Origin: Bacteroidota bacterium
GTDB lineage: Bacteria > Bacteroidota > Bacteroidia > Bacteroidales > VadinHA17
DNA: 27,694 bases
Assembly (NCBI GenBank): GCA_023430725.1
Contig: JAEYZD010000004.1
Location: forward strand, 1-27,694
Reading direction: 5' to 3'
Shown here in pieces: positions 1-6,932 of this stretch. Each line of letters begins with the position of its first letter. Positions within the stretch are counted from its first letter, which is position 1. A program made the position numbers and the translations under genes. The notes below the pieces were generated by a model. It saw nothing but the letters and a program-made list of their open reading frames with translations. It was not told the origin of the DNA and did not search any database.

Positions 1-80
1 TCTTATCACCGGTCTGATAACAGACCGCGGAATTTGCAGGGCGGAAAAGGAATCAATATTAAAAACGGTATCATAATCAT

Positions 81-680
81 ATGGAAGGTTTTGTAAAGTT
101 CAACTGCTACTGGAGCCAGTCAGGCTCGGTCATCACTGACGAGCAGTATGAGATCATCAACCACTGGAGGGAGATACTCTTCAATCTCGACCTGATAGGC
201 GCGTTTGAAAACGGAGTCGGATTCGGGAACATAAGCATACGTATCGGGAAGTCGACCCAGTTTATAATAACCGGATCTTCCACCGGAGACATCCCTGAGC
301 TTGAGCCGGGCCATTATGTTCAGGTCCGGTCCTTTAACATAGATGACAATGCGGTCATGTGTGTCGGTCCGCTCAAGGCCTCTTCTGAATCGCTTACCCA
401 TGCAGCCATCTATACGGCAGATCCCGGGACTAATGCCATCATACATGTTCACTCAATGAAGCTCTGGGAGGACCTGATTGACAAGGTTCCCACGACTGAC
501 AGGTCGGTGGAGTACGGAACTCCGGGCATGGCCCGTGAGATGATCCGCATTTTCAGTGAGCCTGATGTTTTTGAGAAGAGGATCATTGTTATGGGAGGTG
601 ACCGCGGTGGATTGATCACCTTCGGTTATGACCTGGATGAGGCCGGGAGCGTTTTGTTTGACTATATTAACAGACAGTAA
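81..680 (+). CDS. Class II aldolase/adducin-fold protein
   Basis: A 199-residue protein about the length of a class II aldolase/adducin domain. Visible family features are GNISIR (about residues 49-54), the ITGSSTG phosphate-binding-like loop (63-69), and the HxH metal motif in IIHVHS (about 119-124). Near the C-terminus, GGDRGGLITFG lies where the family normally has a third metal-binding histidine (GGH or HG), so that ligand appears to be Asp or Gly here. Characterised members act on phosphorylated sugars such as fuculose-1-P or ribulose-5-P; no substrate can be assigned. The ATG at 81 has no Shine-Dalgarno sequence but an A/T-rich leader. No operon partner is visible. The fold assignment is fairly safe; catalytic activity is uncertain because of the ligand change. 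Confidence 0.75.
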   Translation: MEGFVKFNCYWSQSGSVITDEQYEIINHWREILFNLDLIGAFENGVGFGNISIRIGKSTQFIITGSSTGDIPELEPGHYVQVRSFNIDDNAVMCVGPLKASSESLTHAAIYTADPGTNAIIHVHSMKLWEDLIDKVPTTDRSVEYGTPGMAREMIRIFSEPDVFEKRIIVMGGDRGGLITFGYDLDEAGSVLFDYINRQ

Positions 681-780
681 CTTTGATGCGTTGGATATTG
701 CTCGTAGGGCAATAAGAATTGTAGAATACAGACAGAACAACCCTCGCCCTCCTTTTCCGACCCCCTGGGAAAAATTTTGG

Positions 781-812
781 TTTGCAGATAATTCAATTTG
801 ATATTATATTTG
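781..812 (+). promoter_or_regulatory. Bacteroidota-type promoter of the tRNA unit
   Basis: TTTG at 781-784, a 20-nt spacer and TATATTTG at 805-812 match the Bacteroidota -33/-7 consensus (TTTG, TAnnTTTG) exactly. Transcription should start near 819, just before the first (broken) tRNA copy. No second promoter is evident before the intact tRNA at 923, so both copies are probably in one transcript. Confidence 0.7.
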
Positions 813-826
813 CACCCTGTTATTTC

Positions 827-882
827 GGGCCCATAGCTCAGATGGTTAGCAGCATCCCGACTTTAGTCGGGAGGGTCGCTGG
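827..882 (+). pseudogene. Broken tRNA copy with palindromic anticodon arm
   Basis: The 5' half (acceptor strand gggccca, D arm) is identical to the intact tRNA at 923-997. The anticodon arm is replaced by a perfect 6-bp inverted repeat (tcccga/tcggga) with a 6-nt loop, one base longer than the normal arm. The block gggtcgctgg (873-882) again matches the intact gene, but the T-loop, the 3' T-stem and the 3' acceptor strand are absent. It therefore cannot fold into a cloverleaf. It lies between the promoter and the intact tRNA and would be co-transcribed. Confidence 0.7.
855..872. repeat. Palindrome inside the broken tRNA
   Basis: The 18-bp element is a perfect hairpin: 6-bp arms tcccga and tcggga around ctttag. 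It lies exactly where the anticodon arm belongs. It may be a small dispersed palindromic element or the result of hairpin repair after the duplication; only one copy was noticed in this window. Confidence 0.6.
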
Positions 883-922
883 CCGGATTAGCAGGGTGGC
901 CTGGCAGAATTGACATATTTTC

Positions 923-997
923 GGGCCCATAGCTCAGATGGTTAGCAGCACCTGACTCATAATCAGGGGGTCGCTGGTTCGATCCCAGCTGGGCCCA
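923..997 (+). tRNA. tRNA with CAT anticodon (Met or Ile2)
   Basis: A complete cloverleaf is visible: acceptor gggccca (923-929) pairs with tgggccc (990-996), discriminator A997; D arm from 932; anticodon stem cctga/tcagg with loop ctcataa (956-962), anticodon CAT at 958-960; T arm gctgg/ccagc with loop ttcgatc. CCA is not encoded. CAT can mean elongator Met or lysidine-modified Ile2; the two cannot be separated by eye. The initiator is unlikely, since the 1-72 pair is a normal G-C. Confidence 0.9.
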
Positions 998-998
998 C

Positions 999-1033
999 AA
1001 CAAGGCAGTCAATATTTGGCTGCCTTGTTTCAT
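999..1033 (+). terminator. Rho-independent terminator of the tRNA unit
   Basis: A perfect 10-bp stem, aacaaggcag (999-1008) with ctgccttgtt (1020-1029), is followed by a short T-rich tail (ttcattt). It starts two bases after the tRNA discriminator base. Confidence 0.75.
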
Positions 1034-1127
1034 TTCTGCCCGGGATAATTACCCTCTTGACTAAGGTTATGAAATTTAGTAAATTAGAGACAAAATTGTC
1101 CGGACTGATCATCGAATGGCCTAAATC

Positions 1128-3143
1128 ATGTCAGATGCCCGAAATAGTGACCAGGCATTTATTCTTTTCCTGACTGAAATTGTCGTAAAGAACCTGAAGA
1201 ACGAAAATTTCGGGATAAAGGATCTTGCGAGGGAAGCCGGCTTGAGCAGCTCTACCCTGAACCGGAGACTTAACCGTACTGCCAGGAAAACGGGGAACCA
1301 GTTCATCCGTGAAATCAGGTTACGGAAAGCCCATGAGATGCTTCGGGACAAATCGGTCAATGTCTCTGAGGTGTCATATGCGGTAGGATTCAGCAGTCCG
1401 GCCTATTTCAGCGCCTGTTTTCATGAATATTTCGGTTATCCCCCAAGGAATGTAATAAGGGAAGGAACAGTCAGCCAGGCGGGTGATACAAATGACGGAC
1501 CGGCAGAGCAGAGGCGCAGGAAAAAATCCATCAGTGAATTTCTGACTTCCAGCCGGATCTGGATAATTTCATTCCTCTTCGCAGCCATCGGAATTATCAT
1601 TTTCATTTTTCCGCTGTTAAGGGGAAGAACCAATCTCGATGATCTGAGATCTCCTGACGGCAGGATTCCGGTTGCGGTGATGCCTTTTGAGAACCTTACC
1701 GGAAACATGACCTGGGACTGCATGCAAATGAACCTGATAAGCTATCTTTCAGGCTATGACGAGTTGACCGTGCGCCAGAAGGAGGCGGTGGATATGCTCC
1801 TTGCCGGCAAGGGTAATCCCGGACAGGCTTCAATAACTCCGTCCCTGGCGAGTTCAATATCGAAGAGACTTGATTCGAAGATCTACATCTCAGGTGTTAT
1901 AAGCAAGGCGGGGACAAGATCCCGCGTCAACGTCCAGATAGTGAATTCTCATAACCGGGAAGTAATCAAATCCTTTCAGATCGAAGACCTGTCCGATGAA
2001 CACAGGATCTTCGGAATGATTGATTCAGTTTCGGTATGTGTTAAGAATTTTCTTGTGACTGAAAAGATGATTAGCGAAACAAATCCTGATCTGAGACCTT
2101 ACAGGTACACAAACTCACCTGCTGCTTTTGAATATTTCGTTAAAGCAGACGAGGCACTCCAGAAACAGGATACCAGGAAATCGCTGTACTGGTATTTAAA
2201 AACTGTTGAGGCAGACTCGGGTTTTATTCCGGCAATCATTTTTCTTTCAATGCGCTATGGTGAACTGGAAGATAATGAGGAGGCAAAAAAATGGTGTCTT
2301 AAGGCTTACACGATGAAAGATCATGCACACCTGAAGGAAAGGTACATGATTGAGTGGTATCATGCCGTTCTGTTCGGTACACCTGAGGAAGAGATCAGAT
2401 TTCTCAGGCAATACGTTGCCCTTGATGATAATGTGCCAATTGCATACTGGCAGACGGGTAATGCCTATTCCAAATTATTGCAGTATAAAAACGCAATACC
2501 CGAATATGAAAAGACACTTGAGATCTATAAAAAATGGAATGTCAGGCCAATGATGATCCAAAACTATACAACTCTGGCAGAGGCATATCACCATACACAT
2601 CAATACACAAAAGAAAAAAAGCTGATAGCTGTTGCTGCAAGAACCTTTCCCGAAGAATCATGGATGCTTCTGAGAAACCGTGCCATCCTGGCGTTTGCTG
2701 AAGGAGACTCTGTCCAGGGAGATCAATATGTTAAGAAATACCGGTCTGAAATGGCATCCGGATTAATACCGGCTTCGGAGATCTATTCGGAAATTGCTTC
2801 TCTTTATAATGAATCCGGCAGTATAACAGAAGCTGAAAAGAATCTGAGAGAAGCCTTGTCCCTGTGTCCGGATGATCCGGCAATAATAAACAGCCTTGCT
2901 TATCTGTTAATCGACAAGGAAATTAATATAAGTGAAGGGTTAAATCTGGCGGCGGAAGGTTTGAAAATCAAAGCGGATGATCACGGTCTGCTTCACACAC
3001 TCGGATGGGGCCTGGCCAAAACCGGAAGCTATACGGAGGCTCTCGAAATTCTCAATAAAAGCCGGGATCTGAGACCCGGGTATGATCATTTCCTCGAACA
3101 GCACTTAAAAGAGGTACAGCAAAAGATTTCAACTCCTGGCTAA
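1128..3143 (+). CDS. AraC-HTH / membrane / TPR transcriptional regulator
   Basis: A 671-residue protein with an inverted regulator layout. An AraC-type DNA-binding domain is at the N-terminus (about 10-112; LAREAGLSSSTLNRRL and the second helix-turn-helix VSYAVGFSSPAYFSACF). A basic linker precedes one membrane segment (about 144-164, IWIISFLFAAIGIIIFIF). Next comes a stretch starting PVAVMPFENLTGN (about 181-193), resembling the TolB/FlgO-like module often joined to membrane-bound one-component regulators. The C-terminal half (about 330-665) is helical with TPR-like units. The HTH would be cytoplasmic and the TPR part periplasmic, a one-component membrane sensor. The ATG at 1128 precedes the HTH with no better in-frame choice. 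Target genes are unknown; the lipoprotein downstream (155-bp gap) is a possible target. Confidence 0.8.
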   Translation: MSDARNSDQAFILFLTEIVVKNLKNENFGIKDLAREAGLSSSTLNRRLNRTARKTGNQFIREIRLRKAHEMLRDKSVNVSEVSYAVGFSSPAYFSACFHEYFGYPPRNVIREGTVSQAGDTNDGPAEQRRRKKSISEFLTSSRIWIISFLFAAIGIIIFIFPLLRGRTNLDDLRSPDGRIPVAVMPFENLTGNMTWDCMQMNLISYLSGYDELTVRQKEAVDMLLAGKGNPGQASITPSLASSISKRLDSKIYISGVISKAGTRSRVNVQIVNSHNREVIKSFQIEDLSDEHRIFGMIDSVSVCVKNFLVTEKMISETNPDLRPYRYTNSPAAFEYFVKADEALQKQDTRKSLYWYLKTVEADSGFIPAIIFLSMRYGELEDNEEAKKWCLKAYTMKDHAHLKERYMIEWYHAVLFGTPEEEIRFLRQYVALDDNVPIAYWQTGNAYSKLLQYKNAIPEYEKTLEIYKKWNVRPMMIQNYTTLAEAYHHTHQYTKEKKLIAVAARTFPEESWMLLRNRAILAFAEGDSVQGDQYVKKYRSEMASGLIPASEIYSEIASLYNESGSITEAEKNLREALSLCPDDPAIINSLAYLLIDKEINISEGLNLAAEGLKIKADDHGLLHTLGWGLAKTGSYTEALEILNKSRDLRPGYDHFLEQHLKEVQQKISTPG

Positions 3144-3297
3144 GTCCTTTCCTTTATCATCTGAATCAAAGACTGAATATTAAAAGCAATCCTCAAAATC
3201 TAAAGTTTTTGAGTCAAAAATGATAGGGCCGGCACTGGCTTTCAGCATAACTTGGCATGAGCTAAAAGTTATGTTTAATCCTTAATACCAACTTATT

Positions 3298-3906
3298 ATG
3301 AAAGCAATTGTAAAAACCTTATCGTTGGCAGGGGCCATTTTGCTGATGATGGCTTGCTCCAAGTCGGAGTCGTTCCCTGAAAATGGCAATTCAGCCATTG
3401 AAAAATCTGCAGCCACGGAATATGTCGCTGGTACAATCTATCAGTTGGAAGGTTATTCCATTTACAAGACATGGACAGTTGTAGGGGGAACTTTACTGCA
3501 GGATGTCCGCCATGAAAACATTGGCGTAATAGAATTCCTGGGAGGAAGAGATTTCCGGTTTTCATTTCAGGAAACCCGTCCGGGCGGTAATGCAATGGTA
3601 TATACTGGCAAGATATCTGCTTCCGGGGTGCTTAATTTTCATATGCCGTCACCCATTTTCACTTTTCCTGACGGAACCCCGTTCTACATCACTGATGTAA
3701 TAAAAAGCCACGGATGCGTTACAGATCTCTGGGGACCGGGAATTAATGAGGGCTCTCTCTATTTCAAGGGACGGTTCGATGGCACAAGGCTGACTGCTGA
3801 GGCAAAGTTCATGGCAACTGTTATTGATAACTGCCCGGATATGTTTTCTTACACTGGTGATGTTCACTGGATATTCGCATATGAAATGTATGTGATTGGA
3901 GACTGA
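3298..3906 (+). CDS. Hypothetical lipoprotein
   Basis: A 202-residue protein with a clear lipoprotein signal: a basic N-terminus, a hydrophobic stretch and the lipobox MMAC with Cys20. The mature part is rich in Gly, aromatic and beta-type residues and has two further cysteines (in SHGCVTD and DNCPDMF) that could form a disulfide. No family was recognised. It follows the AraC-TPR regulator in the same direction after 154 bp. The ATG at 3298 is the only start placing a signal peptide at the N-terminus. Likely membrane-anchored in the cell envelope. Confidence 0.7.
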   Translation: MKAIVKTLSLAGAILLMMACSKSESFPENGNSAIEKSAATEYVAGTIYQLEGYSIYKTWTVVGGTLLQDVRHENIGVIEFLGGRDFRFSFQETRPGGNAMVYTGKISASGVLNFHMPSPIFTFPDGTPFYITDVIKSHGCVTDLWGPGINEGSLYFKGRFDGTRLTAEAKFMATVIDNCPDMFSYTGDVHWIFAYEMYVIGD

Positions 3907-3933
3907 ATTCTATATATGAGTTGTAATACCTGT

Positions 3934-4041
3934 TTACAGAGATAAGAGAAATCCTATATCAGCAGGACTTTCAATCAGCGTGTCTCTTTCAAATGTGACA
4001 GCCTCGTCGCCGGTGAGAACCTCCGGAATCACATCTTTCTG
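3934..4041 (-). pseudogene. Possible remnant of a coding region
   Basis: On the minus strand a 35-codon open stretch, DVIPEVLTGDEAVTFERDTL and onward, runs to a TAA at 3934-3936 with no start codon. The same frame is open further upstream (about 4075-4180, containing VEKAEIARNTSPLTIIIEDG), interrupted by TAA at 4072-4074 and TGA at 4042-4044. Both stretches have protein-like composition, which suggests a decayed gene downstream of the Rrf2 gene, but no family was recognised and chance cannot be excluded. Nothing else was identified in 3907-4183. Confidence 0.2.
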
Positions 4042-4183
4042 TCATCGCCGTATCGTTTGGAAAAGGCTGAGTTATGGGCCTGCTTTTCCGTCCTCTATTA
4101 TGATGGTCAAAGGTGAAGTATTTCGTGCGATTTCCGCTTTTTCTACGTAAAATAAACCGATCTGAATCCGGGAACAGATCAGA

Positions 4184-4600
4184 TTACTGATAAGCCGGGT
4201 AATTACTGGCGAGTGAAAGGACCGTTTCCGCTGAAAGCAGTTCTCCAAGCGATTCTCTAATCGGTTTATACCTGTTGTGCAGGGGGCATGGGCTCTCATT
4301 GCTGCAATTCTTCAACCCGAAGACGCAGCCTGAAAAAATCTTCCGGCCTTCCACCGCCGTTACCACTTCATAAATGGTTACGGATGGTTTTTCCTGGTCA
4401 ATAAAAAACCCGCCACCCTTTCCTTTTACAGAATGGAGGAACCCGTTTCTAACGAGTCGATGGAGAATTTTTGCCGTGAAATGACGGGGAGCTTCGGTAG
4501 CATGAGCTATCTGGTCGACTCCCGGTTTCCTGCCTTTGAGATTCTGTGCCTGAATGTAGACCATGCTTCTCAATGCGTATTCTGTTTCTTTGTTAAACAT
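4184..4600 (-). CDS. Rrf2-family Fe-S transcriptional regulator
   Basis: A 138-residue protein with the Rrf2 layout. A winged helix is at the N-terminus (MFNKETEYALRSMVYIQ; QIAHATEAPRHFTAKIL recognition region; wing SVKGKGGGFFI). Three cysteines, C92-x6-C99-x5-C105, sit in the place of the IscR/NsrR cluster ligands. Known members sense Fe-S status or NO through the cluster and repress stress genes. The ATG at 4600 gives the canonical N-terminus; a longer frame from 4666 would begin inside the operator and upstream of the gene's own -7 element, so it is rejected. It is divergent from ric and shares a palindromic operator with it, which suggests autoregulation. Whether it responds to NO (NsrR-like) or to iron-sulfur status (IscR-like) is inference. 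Confidence 0.9.
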   Translation of the reverse strand: MFNKETEYALRSMVYIQAQNLKGRKPGVDQIAHATEAPRHFTAKILHRLVRNGFLHSVKGKGGGFFIDQEKPSVTIYEVVTAVEGRKIFSGCVFGLKNCSNESPCPLHNRYKPIRESLGELLSAETVLSLASNYPAYQ

Positions 4601-4619
4601 ACTGTTGTAGCTACGGCCA

Positions 4620-4627
4620 CAAATATA
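4620..4627 (-). promoter_or_regulatory. -7 element of the Rrf2 gene
   Basis: Read on the minus strand, TATATTTG fits TAnnTTTG and lies 19 bp upstream of the ATG at 4600, giving a very short leader. The -33 region falls at about 4647-4651, inside the palindromic operator, and is a poor match to TTTG. Confidence 0.5.
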
Positions 4628-4645
4628 GTCAATATTGATAAAACC

Positions 4646-4671
4646 ATTAAATGACCTTTTTGTCATTTAAT
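4646..4671. promoter_or_regulatory. Palindromic operator between Rrf2 gene and ric
   Basis: A perfect inverted repeat: attaaatgac (4646-4655), a 6-nt spacer, then gtcatttaat (4662-4671). It overlaps the -33 element of the ric promoter (TTTG 4659-4662) and the -33 region of the Rrf2 promoter. A bound repressor would block both genes. The binding protein is presumably the adjacent Rrf2 regulator. Confidence 0.75.
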
Positions 4672-4689
4672 AAAAAAAGTATATCTTTG
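4659..4689 (+). promoter_or_regulatory. ric promoter
   Basis: TTTG at 4659-4662, a 19-nt spacer and TATCTTTG at 4682-4689 match the Bacteroidota consensus exactly. Transcription should begin near 4696, leaving a leader of about 18 nt before the ATG at 4714. Confidence 0.75.
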
Positions 4690-4713
4690 TACCATAATCA
4701 ATACCATTTTAGG

Positions 4714-5433
4714 ATGAAACCGGAAGAACAGCTTTTAGGGAATATTGTAGCAATGGATTTCAGGGCGGCCTCAGTACTGAGTAATGCCGGACTTGATTTC
4801 TGCTGCGGAGGCAGCAAGACGCTCGATGCAGCTTGCAGGGAAAAAGGTATTTCAACGGAAAAAATTCTGGATAAGCTTGCTGAACTTGAGAGTCAGCCCG
4901 TCATACCGGGACAGAATTTCAACGAATGGCAACCGGATTTCCTGTCTGACTACATAATAAACGTACACCATTCCTATATAAGGAAAACTCTCCCCGACCT
5001 CCTGCATTATACTGAAAAGATCATGCTTGTCCATGGATACAGGCATCCTGAATTAAATGAAGTTGCTGATTTATTCGGCACACTCGGGAAGGAACTTCTG
5101 GCCCATCTTGACAAGGAAGAAAATGTTCTTTTCCCGGCAATAAGGGAAGCGGTAAAAAGCAAATCACCTGAAGCACTGCAAACAATTGCAGCAGAATTGC
5201 CGGGTATGACCAGTGAACACGAATTTGTGGGAGGAGCCATGGATAAAATAAATGAGATCACCGGCGGATATAATGTGCCGGCGGACGGTTGCAATACATA
5301 TGCCGTAACTTTTAAACTCCTCAGGGAGTTTGAAGAGGACATCCATGTTCATGTGCATCTTGAAAACAACATTCTTTTTCCGAAATCACTTATCATCCAA
5401 GGACATGAAAGCAACTTCAAGTCCGGAAAATGA
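4714..5433 (+). CDS. ric: Iron-sulfur cluster repair di-iron protein (Ric/ScdA/YtfE)
   Basis: A 239-residue protein with the two domains of the family. The ScdA N-terminal domain carries the signature LDFCCGG (Cys30-Cys31). The hemerythrin-like domain has HHSYIR (H85/H86), HLDKEENVLFP (H131, E135), SEHEF (H169) and HVHVHLENNILFP (H213, E217), matching the His/HxxxE ligand pattern of the YtfE di-iron site. The family repairs Fe-S clusters damaged by NO or oxidants in the cytoplasm. The ATG at 4714 is chosen because the promoter ends at 4689; the upstream ATG at 4651 is not transcribed from it and lies in the operator. It is controlled by the operator shared with the Rrf2 gene. A truncated hemerythrin reading frame overlaps its 3' end by 29 bp. 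Confidence 0.93.
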   Translation: MKPEEQLLGNIVAMDFRAASVLSNAGLDFCCGGSKTLDAACREKGISTEKILDKLAELESQPVIPGQNFNEWQPDFLSDYIINVHHSYIRKTLPDLLHYTEKIMLVHGYRHPELNEVADLFGTLGKELLAHLDKEENVLFPAIREAVKSKSPEALQTIAAELPGMTSEHEFVGGAMDKINEITGGYNVPADGCNTYAVTFKLLREFEEDIHVHVHLENNILFPKSLIIQGHESNFKSGK

Positions 5434-5590
5434 CCATTTCCATATCCTGAAATTGTGTCAGGTGATGGAACAAATGGCGCAAGCAGGCAATATTAATCCT
5501 GAGTACCTTGACAGGAAAGTGTCACTGATCCGCAATTTTGCGGACGGTCTTCATCATAAAAAGGAAGCGGAGTGTCTGAGTTTATTTTGA
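5405..5590 (+). pseudogene. Truncated hemerythrin-domain protein
   Basis: An ATG inside the last codons of ric opens a 61-codon frame. It reads like the first half of a hemerythrin-like (HHE) domain: HFHILKLCQVMEQM, then NFADGLHHKKEAE, ending in LF where the family normally continues with FP and two more helices. The frame stops at TGA 5588-5590, next to and overlapping by 9 bp the 3' end of the convergent GH17 gene. The helices carrying the remaining iron ligands are missing, so it is probably a gene cut off by a rearrangement, though a short expressed peptide coupled to ric is possible. Confidence 0.65.
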
Positions 5591-6850
5591 GGTCACCGTA
5601 TCGATTAAAGCCGGCGGCACTTTCACGGTCTGCATCATGACAGCGGTGTCGCCGTAAAATGTTTTCGTAATCTCATTTCCGTCTCGGGTCAGGCCGGCAA
5701 AGATGCCGGCATCAACAAGGTCCCACAGGGCGAATTTTGCCTGTGCCTGAAGATTGATCAGCCCGAAATGGTTCTCTGATCCCAGGGGATTTGAGGCATC
5801 CTTCCATTGCTCATTAAATGCCTCAAACCAGAAACAACTTATGCCGTTTGTATTGGTCCAGTTGCGCATCATACGGTAATAAGCGGCCGATTTGTATTCA
5901 TCGGTCGCCCTTGAACCTGTATCGCCGTAGAGACCTTCTGAAACGGTGGCCCAGCCGGTTTCTCCAATATGAACCGGTTTGTCAACACCCAGGCTTTTCA
6001 TATAGGCTGCCACGCTCTCATACTGGGCAATTGCATAATTGCGGGCCCTGACCATGGCGGAATCAATTTTCTCAAGGTCAGGAAGGCCTTCCTGCCTTTG
6101 CGGTACATTCCAGAATTCCTGGAAGTAATGCGTTTCGTGCATCGGGTAGGTGTGGAGTGAAATAAAATCAACCTCGCGAATGAGCTGGTTCAGATCTTCA
6201 AGATGGTATTCGGGCCCGCCCCCGCCCCACGCAGCATAATTGTCAGAACTGGTTATCCACAGAGTCTCCGGCAAATCGCCTTCCTTTTTCAGGTTCTGAA
6301 GATGCTTAACCCATTTCAGGATAATCGCCGGCACAACGTAGTAGTCCCATGCCCAGTGTACCATCGATTCATTACCCACTGCAATTATTTTTACAATATC
6401 CGGGTATTGCTGTGTCAGCTCAACTGCCCGTTTAATTTCCACCTCATTCCTGGGGCTCTCCTCATTCCTGATCCGGTCCGGAAGGTCTGTCCATGCATTT
6501 TTGCAATCAATCCAGGCGCCAAGCATGACATACATCTCAAATTCCGGATCATCTGTCTTCATCTGACGTATTGCCTCCAGCAGGTTTGCGGCCTCATCAA
6601 GGTGGACGTTGTATGTCCGGACTATCCTGATTCCCATGGCCGACAGTATCTTCATATCCTCCTTAAGCTGAGGGATCGTTGGCTGTATTTCCCGGGTCCT
6701 GTCCCGGTACCCGCCATAACAGATGGCCTGGTAGTCTGGCGATCCCAGGATGTCAGCAGCGGTTTTGCCCGTGGGGGCCGGCCTTTGGTTGCATGACAGG
6801 GCCAATACGGCTGCCATAGCAAAGATCAGGAACGGAAGGAACTTTCTCAT
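5582..6850 (-). CDS. GH17 family beta-1,3-glucan-active lipoprotein
   Basis: A 422-residue protein starting at the ATG at 6850, which gives a lipoprotein signal with lipobox LALSC (Cys20). The body reads as a glycoside hydrolase family 17 (alpha/beta)8 barrel: ICYGGYR on the first strand, IIAVGNES with the acid/base Glu at about residue 161, FISLHTYP, VHIGETGWATVS with the nucleophile Glu at about 297, and CFWFEAFNEQWK near the end. Family members cleave or transfer beta-1,3-glucan (laminarin-like) chains. It lies 82 bp downstream of the symporter gene in the same direction, which suggests a substrate-uptake operon. The in-frame ATG at 6883 would put extra polar residues before the signal and is less likely. 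Exact activity (endo, exo or transglycosylase) cannot be told. Confidence 0.85.
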   Translation of the reverse strand: MRKFLPFLIFAMAAVLALSCNQRPAPTGKTAADILGSPDYQAICYGGYRDRTREIQPTIPQLKEDMKILSAMGIRIVRTYNVHLDEAANLLEAIRQMKTDDPEFEMYVMLGAWIDCKNAWTDLPDRIRNEESPRNEVEIKRAVELTQQYPDIVKIIAVGNESMVHWAWDYYVVPAIILKWVKHLQNLKKEGDLPETLWITSSDNYAAWGGGGPEYHLEDLNQLIREVDFISLHTYPMHETHYFQEFWNVPQRQEGLPDLEKIDSAMVRARNYAIAQYESVAAYMKSLGVDKPVHIGETGWATVSEGLYGDTGSRATDEYKSAAYYRMMRNWTNTNGISCFWFEAFNEQWKDASNPLGSENHFGLINLQAQAKFALWDLVDAGIFAGLTRDGNEITKTFYGDTAVMMQTVKVPPALIDTVTSK

Positions 6851-6932
6851 AATGATGAATGTATTTTCATTTTTAATTGTCACAAAGGCAGCTGTGCCCT
6901 GTCATAGGATTTGAATGTACACAGAAATCTCA

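Larger units (their letters stand above)
823..950 (+). repeat. 32-bp direct repeats of the tRNA 5' half
   Basis: A 32-bp segment ending in ttagcagca occurs identically at 823-854 and 919-950, 96 bp apart. It covers the upstream tttc, the 5' acceptor strand and the whole D arm. It marks a partial duplication of the tRNA gene. Confidence 0.85.

Noticed and set aside
696..714. Hairpin tattgc/gcaata after the aldolase gene as a terminator
   Set aside because: Short AT-rich stem without a T-tail.
827..900. First tRNA copy read as a functional tRNA (TTT, Lys-like loop)
   Set aside because: The T arm and the 3' acceptor strand are missing, and the loop is the centre of a palindrome rather than a 7-nt anticodon loop.
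4651..4713. Upstream ATG giving ric 21 more residues
   Set aside because: It lies within the operator and before the -7 element at 4682-4689, so it would not be in the transcript; the family N-terminus begins at 4714.
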